Shown here: piece by piece, positions 15,867 through 24,456 of the stretch
Layout of the letters: each line of letters opens with the position of its first letter
How positions within the stretch are numbered: the stretch's first letter is position 1
Origin: Bacteroidota bacterium
GTDB lineage: Bacteria; Bacteroidota; Bacteroidia; Bacteroidales; F082
Assembly (NCBI GenBank): GCA_023396415.1
Contig: JAEWWJ010000074.1
Coordinates: 31,645 to 95,644, forward strand
Reading direction: 5' to 3'
DNA: 64,000 bases
Position numbers and translations under genes: made by a program
The notes under the pieces: model-generated
Database searches by the model: none
What the model saw: the letters and a program-made list of their open reading frames with translations, nothing else
Told to the model about the DNA's origin: nothing

Positions 15867-17552
15867 TTAAACTTGCGATAAAAATTCTATTAAGCCTTGC
15901 TCCGAATTGGTGAGATACAGTTTTTTGCGAAGTCGAGTGCGTGCAACTTCAATGCTTCTTTGCGATTGACCGGTAATTGAAGCTATTTCTTTGGTTGACA
16001 TGGTGAGTCTTAAGAATGCACATAAACGTCGTTCGTTGGGCGTAAGCTCCGGATTGATGGCGTTGAGTTTGATGTAAAAATCATTGTGCACATGCTGAAA
16101 CCTCATTTCAAACTCGTTCCACATATTGCCACCCATCATTTGTTCAAGATCTTGGATGATACTTTTAATCAATGCCTGATTTTCTTTACGAAAATGCGAA
16201 CTGTTTTTGAGCAGCTTCTGCACCATTTCGTCCATCATTTCATTTCTTTTGATCTGGTACATCACATTGGTAACCAGCTCTTTATTTTTTGTTTCCAAAT
16301 CCAGTTCCAGCTGGTCTTTCATCAATTGAAGGTTTTTATTGGCCAATTCAGAATTGGTGGTTTCTAAACGAAGCCTTCTCAATCGTGCTTGCGACAAAAC
16401 ATAAAGCAACCCGATGATGGTGGCAAGCAGCAAAAGCAGTAAACCAACAAAGTAATACCATTGGTCTTTGCGTTTTTGCTCCGCAAGGCGAAGTTTTTCT
16501 TTTTCTTGAAATTGCATGGTTAACTCCATACCCAAAAGCACTTTATTGGTTTCGTCGGAATTGATCAGCTCTTGTTGCTCTTTCAAAAGAATATAATATT
16601 TCAAAGCTGAATCGGCATTGTTGGTCTTTTGGTATAAGTTATACACATTTTCATAAATGCCTTCTAACAGCGTTTTGTTTTCTGTTTCTCGGGCAATGCT
16701 GATGGCTTTGTAGTAATATTGTTTGGCCAACTTTTCATTGTTGACCTTTTCCGAATAAACACCAAGATTACGATACGAAGCAGCAACACCTTGTTTGTCA
16801 TTATTATCAACGCGAATGTCAAGTGCTTTTTCAAGCGCAACAAGTGCTTGTTCATAATCACCTGAAATGATATAAATCATACCCAGGTTGTTGTAAAGGT
16901 TGGCTAAGTTATAATGCTGTGAATGAATGTCTTGTATTGTATATATTCCTTGTAAGTAATAATTTTCCGCACCTTTAATGTCTCCCTTTTCTTTGGAAAC
17001 AACACCAAGATTGTTGTAGATGGTTGCCAATGCAAACTTAGGAATAGAGTCGTTGGTTTCGGCTACCCTTTGCAATGAGACCTTTAGGGCTTCGAGTAGA
17101 ATTTTCTCTGCCTTTTCAAATTGTTTAAGTTGTAAACGCACCGCGCTGATGTTGATGAGGGCTTCTGACATTTCTTTGCTTAAATTGTGCTCTTGAGCAT
17201 ACTCCATAAATTTAGAAATGTGCAAAGCCGCTTGCTCGAGTAAACCTAAGTTGAAGTATGCAATACCTGCCTCATTGTTGGCTTTGGCAATCAAGCGTTT
17301 ATTTTTGATTTTCTGAGCCCATTCGAGTGAAATTTCCGCGTACTCTAAAGCTTTTTGTGGATGAATGTGGGCATAGTTGACAGCAAGATTTAATGCGGCT
17401 TGAATCCTCAAGGTATCAATGACCTCGTTTTTCAGAACGATTTGCAAAGAGTCAATTTGGCGATTCTGATCGCTACCCAATATAGATTTAGCAAACACTG
17501 TGGCCGAAAGCATCAAAACCAAAAACCCAAAAAATTTCAGCGGATTGCGCAT
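15867..17552 (-). CDS. TPR membrane protein with C-terminal LuxR-type HTH (putative sensor-regulator)
   Basis: About 561 residues from the ATG at 17552. The ATG at 17570 lies inside the predicted -7 element, so I rejected it. Layout: signal peptide or N-terminal membrane segment (FFGFLVLMLSATVFA), about eight TPR units (~60-350; for example YNNLGVVSKEKGDIKGAENYYLQGI), one membrane helix (WYYFVGLLLLLLATIIGLLYVL), a coiled coil, and a C-terminal LuxR/GerE-like helix-turn-helix (LTPNERRLCAFLRLTMSTKEIASITGQSQRSIEVARTRLR, here split by description). Family knowledge suggests a one-component regulator tethered in the inner membrane. The signal and targets are unknown. Confidence 0.85.
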   Translation of the reverse strand: MRNPLKFFGFLVLMLSATVFAKSILGSDQNRQIDSLQIVLKNEVIDTLRIQAALNLAVNYAHIHPQKALEYAEISLEWAQKIKNKRLIAKANNEAGIAYFNLGLLEQAALHISKFMEYAQEHNLSKEMSEALINISAVRLQLKQFEKAEKILLEALKVSLQRVAETNDSIPKFALATIYNNLGVVSKEKGDIKGAENYYLQGIYTIQDIHSQHYNLANLYNNLGMIYIISGDYEQALVALEKALDIRVDNNDKQGVAASYRNLGVYSEKVNNEKLAKQYYYKAISIARETENKTLLEGIYENVYNLYQKTNNADSALKYYILLKEQQELINSDETNKVLLGMELTMQFQEKEKLRLAEQKRKDQWYYFVGLLLLLLATIIGLLYVLSQARLRRLRLETTNSELANKNLQLMKDQLELDLETKNKELVTNVMYQIKRNEMMDEMVQKLLKNSSHFRKENQALIKSIIQDLEQMMGGNMWNEFEMRFQHVHNDFYIKLNAINPELTPNERRLCAFLRLTMSTKEIASITGQSQRSIEVARTRLRKKLYLTNSEQGLIEFLSQV

Positions 17553-17567
17553 GAATTTATTTTTACA

Positions 17568-17575
17568 CAAAAATA
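17568..17575 (-). promoter_or_regulatory. predicted -7 element that decides the start of the TPR regulator
   Basis: TATTTTTG on the minus strand; a CTTG at a spacing of 23 could be a weak -33. The element overlaps the alternative ATG at 17570, so translation should begin at 17552 with a short leader. Confidence 0.5.
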
Positions 17576-17732
17576 TAATTTATTGTTCACCATTACTGCA
17601 AGGTACTTTGTAAAACCATTCACAAACACCAACGAAACTTTTTAAAAGACCGGATTGACTTAGAAGAAAAGCGTTTGTTTTTGTTGCATACTTACCTCCA
17701 ATTTTTAATGATGCGTTGATGCTTTCCTTAAA

Positions 17733-17766
17733 GCACAAAAGCAGAGTTGGTGCTCTGCTTTTGTAC
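17733..17766 (-). terminator. hairpin terminator after etfA
   Basis: A 14-bp stem GCACAAAAGCAGAG / CTCTGCTTTTGTAC with one mismatch and a 6-nt loop, 18 bp past the etfA stop. It is followed on minus by only a short T-rich stretch. It closes the fatty-acid degradation block. Confidence 0.75.
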
Positions 17767-17783
17767 TTTATAAATGATACATA

Positions 17784-18752
17784 TCAAGATTTCAGCTCTT
17801 TTGCTGCTTCAATAAAGAGCGGAAGCACCTTCATGGCATCGCCAACAATGCCATAATCGGCAGCTTCAAAAATGGGAGCTTCGGGATCTTTATTAACAGC
17901 CACAATTACTTTGCTGCTGCTCACGCCGCCCAAATGCTGAATGGCCCCTGAAATGCCAAAAGCGAAATACAAGTTGGGGGCAATAATCTTACCCGTTTGT
18001 CCAACATGCTCGGCATGTGGACGCCAGCCTTCGTCGGAAACCGGACGTGAACAGGCGGTGCCTGCACCTAAAATATCAGCCAACTCTTCGAGAGGAGCCC
18101 AGTTTCCAGGTTCTTTCATGCCTCTTCCGCCGGCGACTACAATTTCAGCTTCGCCTAAAAGAATCTTTCCGGTAACCTTTTGGGTTTGTTCAACAACAAT
18201 ACCGAAGTCGGCATCGCTTAAGCCCGAATCAAAGGCTTCAATTGCAACTTCGCAGGGGTTTTCAACCACACCAAATGAATTGTATGATAGTGTAAGCACC
18301 TTGTTATCAGCATGAATTACAGCGTGACCAATGGCTTTGCCGGTAAAAACGGTTTTGTTCACCGTGAAGGGATTCATGTTCGATGGGAGTCCGGTAACAT
18401 TGGAAACCAATCCCGCATCTAATTTAACGGTGAGGCGAGGGGCAACGGCTTTTCCTAAATTGTTGTGCGCCATCACGGTGATGGTAGCTCCTGTCAATGA
18501 AGCGGCTTTGGTTAGGGCTTTGGCTATGGCTCTATTGTCCATGCTCGCAAAACGTTCATCGGCTGCGTGATACACTTTTTTCACACCATAAGTGCCAAGT
18601 TTTTGAAGTTCTGCCGGATCAACCTTTCCTAATGAAACGGCCACTGCCTCTAATCCTGCTTTTTGTGCCAAAGCCACACCATAGGAAGCCACTTCGAATC
18701 CTGCCTTTTTAAATTTACCGTCTGTGTTATCAATATATATGAGTACTGACAT
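17784..18752 (-). CDS. etfA: electron transfer flavoprotein alpha subunit
   Basis: A 322-residue EtfA. The N-terminal adenine-nucleotide-alpha-hydrolase-like domain is followed by the conserved FAD-binding C-terminal domain: VVAGGRGMKEPGNW, LGAGTACSRPVSDEGWRPHAEHVGQTG, LYFAFGISGAIQHLGG and VAVNKDPEAPIFEAADYGIVGD. With EtfB it carries electrons from acyl-CoA dehydrogenases towards the quinone pool. It lies 49 bp downstream of etfB and downstream of two acyl-CoA dehydrogenase genes, its natural partners. An ETF:quinone oxidoreductase gene is not in the window. Confidence 0.97.
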   Translation of the reverse strand: MSVLIYIDNTDGKFKKAGFEVASYGVALAQKAGLEAVAVSLGKVDPAELQKLGTYGVKKVYHAADERFASMDNRAIAKALTKAASLTGATITVMAHNNLGKAVAPRLTVKLDAGLVSNVTGLPSNMNPFTVNKTVFTGKAIGHAVIHADNKVLTLSYNSFGVVENPCEVAIEAFDSGLSDADFGIVVEQTQKVTGKILLGEAEIVVAGGRGMKEPGNWAPLEELADILGAGTACSRPVSDEGWRPHAEHVGQTGKIIAPNLYFAFGISGAIQHLGGVSSSKVIVAVNKDPEAPIFEAADYGIVGDAMKVLPLFIEAAKELKS

Positions 18753-18801
18753 AATCTTTTTTGTTAAGGATAAATAATTTGTTAAAGATTTACAAGCTCA
18801 T

Positions 18802-19545
18802 TTACAGCACCTTTGCTACTTCGTGCAAGGCATATATAAGTTCTTTGGCTTGTTCCTCGGTGTATTTTTTACAGGCTGCTTTTGCAGGCGGCAGATCGAA
18901 AGAGGCAAAACTAACCCTCGTTTCTGTTTCTACAGGTTGAAGCACTTCCAACGGTTTGCTGCGGGCCATCATAATGCCGCGCATAGCGGGGATACGGGGT
19001 TCTTTGGCAATTCCTTTTTGCACGATGGCCATGACGGGGGTATTCACACTGAGGCTTTGGCTTCCTCCTTCAATTTCACGTGTAATTTTAACAGATTGGC
19101 CATCCAGTTGCAAACCTGAAACGGCTGATACAGATTGAATGTCGAGCAGCTCGGCCAACATTCCACCCACGGCAGCACCATTGTAATCCGACGCTTCAAC
19201 ACCGGCAAAAATGAGGTCGTATCCCGTACACACCGTAGCCAATTGGTGGGCAACATAAAAGGCATCCTTGGCATCGGCATCAATACGAATGGCTTTGTCG
19301 GCGCCAATGGCCAGTGCTTTGCGCAAAGTGGCTTCTGTTTCCTGACGGCCAACGGTAGCTACGGTAATCGTTTCTACCGCGCCTGCTGTTGTTTCTTTCA
19401 GCTCCATGGCGCGTGTCAGCGCCAACTCATCCCATGGATTGATAATCCATTGAACGCCAGTAGAATCAAAAGCTGTTTTATCGGCATTGAATTTGATTTT
19501 TGTTGTGGTATCGGGCACATTCCCGATAAGAACGAGGATTTTCAT
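18802..19545 (-). CDS. etfB: electron transfer flavoprotein beta subunit
   Basis: A 247-residue EtfB. Recognisable blocks are KILVLIGNVPDTTTKI at the N-terminus, WIINPWDELALTRAMELKE, the family signature around LIFAGVEASDYNGAAVGGMLAELL, and VNTPVMAIVQKGIAKEPRIPAMRGIMMA near the C-terminus. It binds AMP and docks with dehydrogenases. The gene follows the short-chain acyl-CoA dehydrogenase by 55 bp and precedes etfA, so the three likely form one transcript. Confidence 0.97.
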   Translation of the reverse strand: MKILVLIGNVPDTTTKIKFNADKTAFDSTGVQWIINPWDELALTRAMELKETTAGAVETITVATVGRQETEATLRKALAIGADKAIRIDADAKDAFYVAHQLATVCTGYDLIFAGVEASDYNGAAVGGMLAELLDIQSVSAVSGLQLDGQSVKITREIEGGSQSLSVNTPVMAIVQKGIAKEPRIPAMRGIMMARSKPLEVLQPVETETRVSFASFDLPPAKAACKKYTEEQAKELIYALHEVAKVL

Positions 19546-19600
19546 ATCGTATTCGTGTTTAAATTTCTCTTTTTAAGGCAGGTTTTTTGTTTCCCAATTG

Positions 19601-20740
19601 TTACCTGAGCAAATCGCGCGAAATAATAATTTTTTGCACTTCGCTGGTGCCCTCGTAAATTTGGGTGAGTTTGGCTTCGCGCATCAGACGTTCCACATGG
19701 TATTCTTTCACATAGCCGTAACCGCCGTGTATTTGAACCGCTTCGGTGGTTACTTCCATAGCGCTGTCGGCGGCATATTGTTTGGCCATGGCGCTGGCAA
19801 TTCCGTAGGGTTGTCCTTGATCTTTAAGCCATGCCGCTTTGAGACAGAGGTTTCGGGCGTTTTCAACCTTTACAGCCATGTCGGCAAGTTTAAAGGCAAT
19901 GGCTTGATGGTTGGCAATTGCCGTCCCAAAGGCTTTGCGTTCTTTGGCATAAGCGGTAGCTCTCTCTAATGCGCCGGCAGCCAGTCCAACAGCTTGTGCA
20001 GCGATGCCGATACGTCCACCTTCGAGCACTTTCATGGCAAAGGTGAAGCCAAATCCTTCTGCACCGATACGATTTTCTTTAGGCACCTTCACATCGTTGA
20101 ACATCACCGAGTGGGTATCGCTGCTGCGCATGCCCATCTTGTCTTCGTGAGGTCCTAAGGTAATTCCGGGACTGTCTTTTTCAACGATTAAGGCAGTGAT
20201 GCCTTTGTGTTTTTTGGCCGGATCGGTTTGTGCAATAAGTACATAAATGGAGGCGCTGTTGGCATTGGTGATCCAGTTTTTGGTGCCATTGACCAAATAA
20301 TAATCGCCTTTGTCTTCGGCTGTGGTGCGTTGGCTGGTGGCATCGGATCCGGCTTCGGGTTCTGAGAGTAGGAATGCTCCTAACTTTTCGCCTCTTGCCA
20401 AGGGTTTGAGGAACTTGTTCTTTTGTTCTTCGGTGCCATAAGCTTCGATGCCAAAGCAGACGAGGGAGTTGTTCACCGAAACGATGACACTTGCCGAGGC
20501 ATCCACTTTGCTCAGCTCCTCCACTGCCAACACATACGAGATGGTATCCATGCCACCACCGTCATATTTCGTGTCCACTGTCATCCCTAAAAAGCCAAGT
20601 TCGGCCATTGCTTTCACATGCGCTGTAGGAAACAGTGCTTTGTTATCGCGTTCAATCACGTCTGTAATGAGCTCACGCTGGGCAAAATCGCGGGCTGCTT
20701 GTTGAATCATCAATTGCTCTTCACTAAATTCAAAATTCAT
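19601..20740 (-). CDS. short-chain acyl-CoA dehydrogenase (butyryl-CoA dehydrogenase type)
   Basis: A 379-residue FAD enzyme catalysing alpha,beta-dehydrogenation of acyl-CoA. Family signatures are LLSEPEAGSDATSQRT, NGTKNWITNANSASIYVLIAQ, GMRSSDTHSVMFNDVKVPKENRIG, GRIGIAAQAVGLAAGALERATAY (described in parts) and the C-terminal YEGTSEVQKIIISRDLLR. The Glu in YEGTSE is the expected catalytic base of the short/medium-chain class. The gene sits directly upstream of etfB-etfA, as expected for an ETF-coupled dehydrogenase. Chain-length preference cannot be read from the sequence. Confidence 0.95.
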   Translation of the reverse strand: MNFEFSEEQLMIQQAARDFAQRELITDVIERDNKALFPTAHVKAMAELGFLGMTVDTKYDGGGMDTISYVLAVEELSKVDASASVIVSVNNSLVCFGIEAYGTEEQKNKFLKPLARGEKLGAFLLSEPEAGSDATSQRTTAEDKGDYYLVNGTKNWITNANSASIYVLIAQTDPAKKHKGITALIVEKDSPGITLGPHEDKMGMRSSDTHSVMFNDVKVPKENRIGAEGFGFTFAMKVLEGGRIGIAAQAVGLAAGALERATAYAKERKAFGTAIANHQAIAFKLADMAVKVENARNLCLKAAWLKDQGQPYGIASAMAKQYAADSAMEVTTEAVQIHGGYGYVKEYHVERLMREAKLTQIYEGTSEVQKIIISRDLLR

Positions 20741-20819
20741 ATTGCTTATGTTTTAATGTATCCTTTTGAGGGATGTAAATTTGATACAAAAATAACTATA
20801 AACAGCGGGATACATGGCA

Positions 20820-21773
20820 TTAAAGCGAAAGGTTTTCAAGATATTTTCGCGATTGCTCCCACTCTCGTAGCAGCTGATCAAAAATTGCCTGAACCGGTCG
20901 CACGGTATCAATCAATGCAGCGGCTTGTCCAATTTCAAGTTCTCCGTTTTGCAAATCGCCTTCAAACATTCCTTTTTTGGCCCGTCCACGGCCCAATAAC
21001 ATTTTAAGTTGTTCTGAATCAGCGCCTTTGGCTTCAGCTTGCTGTATTTCTTTAAAGAAATCATTCTTCAAAAGCCTCACAGGAACTAATTTTTTCATCA
21101 TCAATGCGGTGGCTCCATCGCCGGCTTCAACAATTTTTTGTTTGAAATGGTCATGCGCCGACGACTCTTCGCTGGCGGCAAAAAGCGAACCTATTTGTAC
21201 GCCTTCGGCACCTAAGGCAAAGGCCGCCAACATCTGGCTTCCTGTGGCGATGCCTCCGGCGGCAATCAACGGAAGCTGAACCATTTTTCGCAGCATGGGA
21301 AGAAGTATCATGGTGGTGTTTTCTTCCAAACCGTTATGCCCGCCGGCTTCAAAACCTTCGGCCACAATTGCGTCAACGCCGGCTTCCACTGCTTTTAAGG
21401 CAAACTTTTGGTTGGCTATCACATGGGCTACTTTTATCCCATGTTGCTGAAGCAAGGAAGTATATTTTGATGGACTGCCTGCTGAAGTAAAAACGATCGG
21501 AACATGATGTTTCAAAATGAGCTCAATCAGCTGATCTGTGTCGGGATACAACAAGGGGATATTGACACCGAAAGGCTTGTTGGTGGCGGCTTTGCATTTC
21601 AAAAGATGTTCTTCAAAAACATCAGGATACATGCTTCCGGCACCAATCAGTCCGAGGCCGCCGGCTTGGCTCACAGCCGAAGCTAAACGCCAGCCACTGC
21701 ACCAAATCATCCCGCCCTGGATGATGGGATAACGAATGTTGAATAATGATTGAATACGACCTGTAGAAGGCAT
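20820..21773 (-). CDS. FMN-dependent oxidoreductase of the nitronate monooxygenase / FabK family
   Basis: About 317 residues from the ATG at 21773 (MPSTGRIQSLFNIRYPIIQ). The longer start at 21821 overlaps a terminator hairpin and was rejected. A TIM barrel with YPIIQGGMIWCSGWRLASAV, AVEAGVDAIVAEGFEAGGHNG (the His of GGHNG is typical of this family) and IAAGGIATGSQMLAAFALGAEGVQIGSLF (described in parts). Family members oxidise nitronates or reduce enoyl-ACP; the assignment within the family is open. It sits between the CoA ligase and an acyl-CoA dehydrogenase, suggesting a role in acyl-CoA metabolism or in detoxifying a by-product. Confidence 0.85.
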   Translation of the reverse strand: MPSTGRIQSLFNIRYPIIQGGMIWCSGWRLASAVSQAGGLGLIGAGSMYPDVFEEHLLKCKAATNKPFGVNIPLLYPDTDQLIELILKHHVPIVFTSAGSPSKYTSLLQQHGIKVAHVIANQKFALKAVEAGVDAIVAEGFEAGGHNGLEENTTMILLPMLRKMVQLPLIAAGGIATGSQMLAAFALGAEGVQIGSLFAASEESSAHDHFKQKIVEAGDGATALMMKKLVPVRLLKNDFFKEIQQAEAKGADSEQLKMLLGRGRAKKGMFEGDLQNGELEIGQAAALIDTVRPVQAIFDQLLREWEQSRKYLENLSL

Positions 21774-21802
21774 TTTTTTTGGTTTAAATGATAATGTATA
21801 AA

Positions 21803-21842
21803 AGCAAGAGGTCGGCAACACATTGATTGTGACCTCTTTGCT
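21803..21842 (-). terminator. hairpin between acyl-CoA ligase and the FMN oxidoreductase
   Basis: Stem AGCAAAGAGGTC / GACCTCTTGCT (one bulge) with a T-rich 3' side on the minus strand (CTTTTATA). It lies 5 bp past the ligase stop and may terminate or attenuate transcription, splitting the long minus-strand run into two units. Confidence 0.6.
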
Positions 21843-21847
21843 ATCTG

Positions 21848-23668
21848 TTATTCAGTGAATTCGGGATTAATGCGTGGCACTTGAATATGCCCATCGGCAT
21901 CGGTATAACCGTAAATGCGGTCGAAAAGGATTTTATACTTCTGCTTCACTATATTACGCCTTAGCTTGAGGGTAGGCGAAAGTTCTCCTGTTTCGGGAGT
22001 CCATTCTGTACAGGTCAGTTCAAACTGTTTGATGCGTTCGTGGGGGTTGAGTTTTTTGTTGATGTTATCCACCTCTTCTTGAAAACGGTCTCTTACTTTT
22101 GGGTGAAGGATCAGCTCTTTGGTGTCGCGGTATTTCACTTGATGCAAAAATGCCCATCCGTTCAGGAAATGAAAGGCAGGACAAATAATGGCTGCCGTGA
22201 ATTTTTCATCGGCACCTACTACCATCAATTGCTCGATAAACTGCGACTCTTTGAAGATGTTTTCAATTACCTGTGGAGCCACGTATTTTCCTGTTGAGAG
22301 TTTGAAGATTTCCTTTTTACGGTCGGTGATTTTTAGGATGTTGAGGTCTTGCAGCTCACCAATATCGCCGGTGTGGAACCAACCTTCGCTGTCAATAACT
22401 TCGGCAGTTTTTTCCGGATCCTTGTAATAGCCCATCATCAGGCTTGGGCCTTTCATCAGTATTTCGCCATCTTCGGCAATTTTTACTTTCACATTATCGA
22501 GCAAAGGACCAACGGTTCCAAACCTGAGCAAAGGAAATTCGCCATGGTTTACGGCAATCACCGGCGATGTTTCGGTGAGGCCGTAACCCTCTTGGATTTT
22601 AATGCCGGCGCAGCAGAACACCCTTGCCAAACGTGGTTGCAGGGCGGCACCACCCGACACAACCAACTTGAGGTTTCCGCCTAAGGCCTCACGCCATTTG
22701 GAGTAGATGAGTTTGTCGGCAATTTTGCGTTTCATTTCATAAAGTGCTCCATTTGCACCATTGAGTTCGTAGCGCAACCCAATGTCAACAGCCCAAAAGA
22801 ACAATGCCCTTTTGATGCCTTTTAGTTCTTTGCCCTTCAGCAGTAGCTTGTCGAACAACTTTTCAATCACCCGTGGTACCGAGGCAAATCCATCGGGATT
22901 GATTTCGCGCAGGTTGTCGCCAATGGTTTCGGTGCTTTCGGCATAATAAACCGAAACGCCTTGATGTTGAAGTAGATAGTTGACCATACGCTCAAACACA
23001 TGGCACAGTGGCAGGAAGCTTAAAAAACGACCTGTATGATCAACAGGCAAAATATGGAAGCTTGCTTTCACATTCGACATAAAGTTATTGTGGCTCAACA
23101 TTACGCCTTTGGAGCGACCGGTGGTACCTGAGGTGTAAATAATAGAAACCAAATCCTCGGGTTGTATGGCATCGCTGATGGTTTTGAGTTTTTCGGGTTG
23201 GATATTTTCCGCACCAAGATTGATAATTTCTCGCCAGTTGGCAGCTCCTATTACTTGATCGAAGGTAAAAACCTTTTCTACTAAAGGTGATTTTTTAACA
23301 AGAGGAGCAATCTTTTCATAAAAATCTTGCGATGATACAATCACAAATCGGGCATCGGAATGGGTAAGAATGTGAAGGTATTCTTCATCGCTGTTGTTGG
23401 GATAAACGGGCACGTGAACGGCGCCTACTTGGCTCATTCCCATATCAATGATGTTCCACTCGGGACGGTTGTTGGAGATGGAGAAAATTTTATCGCCTTT
23501 TTGAATGCCCATTGCCATCAGTCCATAGCTGAACATATCAACAAGACGGCGGTATTCGGCGGTTGAAAATTTTTCCCATTTTCCGTTGCGTTTCACGGCG
23601 AGGGCATCCTCTTTGGGGTATTCGGCAAGCATTTTGCCTACAATGTCGAAGGTTCTGAAAATTTCCAT
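21848..23668 (-). CDS. long-chain fatty acid-CoA ligase (AMP-forming)
   Basis: A 606-residue ANL-superfamily adenylate-forming enzyme. The P-loop-like motif is SIIYTSGTTGRSKGVMLSHN (~residues 176-195). It is followed by GYGLTETSPVIAVN, the A8 motif GWFHTGDIGELQDLNILKITDR, and the hinge/GKYVAP block with the catalytic Lys region near the end. It activates free fatty acids to acyl-CoA at the inner membrane, feeding the adjacent dehydrogenases. The size matches FadD15/LcfA-like ligases. It is 21 bp downstream of the DUF4442 gene and probably cotranscribed with it. Confidence 0.93.
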   Translation of the reverse strand: MEIFRTFDIVGKMLAEYPKEDALAVKRNGKWEKFSTAEYRRLVDMFSYGLMAMGIQKGDKIFSISNNRPEWNIIDMGMSQVGAVHVPVYPNNSDEEYLHILTHSDARFVIVSSQDFYEKIAPLVKKSPLVEKVFTFDQVIGAANWREIINLGAENIQPEKLKTISDAIQPEDLVSIIYTSGTTGRSKGVMLSHNNFMSNVKASFHILPVDHTGRFLSFLPLCHVFERMVNYLLQHQGVSVYYAESTETIGDNLREINPDGFASVPRVIEKLFDKLLLKGKELKGIKRALFFWAVDIGLRYELNGANGALYEMKRKIADKLIYSKWREALGGNLKLVVSGGAALQPRLARVFCCAGIKIQEGYGLTETSPVIAVNHGEFPLLRFGTVGPLLDNVKVKIAEDGEILMKGPSLMMGYYKDPEKTAEVIDSEGWFHTGDIGELQDLNILKITDRKKEIFKLSTGKYVAPQVIENIFKESQFIEQLMVVGADEKFTAAIICPAFHFLNGWAFLHQVKYRDTKELILHPKVRDRFQEEVDNINKKLNPHERIKQFELTCTEWTPETGELSPTLKLRRNIVKQKYKILFDRIYGYTDADGHIQVPRINPEFTE

Positions 23669-23689
23669 GGGGTGTTTTTTAGGGTTTTA

Positions 23690-24181
23690 TTATTTAGCTT
23701 TAAAGGTCCAGGTGATACGAAAACGTGCAACAATAGTCTTGGAAACATCCAAGCCCTCAACGGTTGAATCATAAGTGATGGCCTCGCCTGTTTGGGCAGC
23801 TTGCATCACTGCATGGTGCAGGGCTTCTTTTTCATCGCAGGAGAAAAAAATCTTTGATTTTGCTTTTTTCAGGTATTCGGCTTGCATAGCGAGCACCAAC
23901 ATGGAGACAGGCACATGGGATTTTTGTACCGCTTCAAGCGCCAGCAGCCCCGATGACAGCTCGGCAGCCATGCTCAGTGGTGCAAAATAAATGGAACCGA
24001 AAGGGTTTTTGTTGAGCCATTTAAATGGAACCGAAACAGTGGCACCACGATCATCAAAACGTGTGACAGCAAGGCCTGCAAAAAAGGCTAAAGGTAATTT
24101 GGCGAGCATATACAAGTTCATTTTATAGCGGCTTGTTACCCTTGCCGCAAATGGATTGTCGGATGTTTTGGTTGCTCTCAT
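23690..24181 (-). CDS. DUF4442 hotdog-fold protein (thioesterase-like)
   Basis: A 163-residue protein with the hotdog-fold signature of DUF4442/PaaI-like proteins: VSVPFKWLNKNPFGSIYFAPLSMAAELSSG in the middle helix region (described in parts). Family members are often annotated as thioesterases acting on acyl-CoA, but catalytic residues are not certain here. The gene lies directly upstream of the acyl-CoA ligase with a 21-bp gap. A cytoplasmic role in adjusting the acyl-CoA pool is an inference from this position. Confidence 0.8.
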   Translation of the reverse strand: MRATKTSDNPFAARVTSRYKMNLYMLAKLPLAFFAGLAVTRFDDRGATVSVPFKWLNKNPFGSIYFAPLSMAAELSSGLLALEAVQKSHVPVSMLVLAMQAEYLKKAKSKIFFSCDEKEALHHAVMQAAQTGEAITYDSTVEGLDVSKTIVARFRITWTFKAK

Positions 24182-24404
24182 TGTTTGATTAGGGTTAGTT
24201 TTTCTTTGATGAGAAGTGAATCAAAATGCACGTCAATTACCATTAAAAACCGTTACTTAAAATTAAATTGCTCAGCCAGCGTAAAAATATGTAGAAATCT
24301 TCATATATCATATCTGCGATCCTAACTTTTTGATGCACTTGCTTTAAACTTGTTTTTTTGATAGAGGAAAGGACTTAAAACGAAAAAACCAATCCGGTTA
24401 AAGC

Positions 24405-24445
24405 AAAAAGGAAGGATGCAAAATGCAGTTGCAACCCTCCTTTTT
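24405..24445 (-). terminator. terminator after fadE
   Basis: A 17-bp imperfect stem (two mismatches), arms AAAAAGGAAGGATGCAA and TTGCAACCCTCCTTTTT, 7-nt loop, placed 11 bp beyond the fadE stop. The remainder of the 275-bp gap up to the DUF4442 start (24182-24404) shows no ORF and no convincing promoter, although one would be expected there. Confidence 0.85.
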
Positions 24446-24456
24446 GAAGTTTTTAT

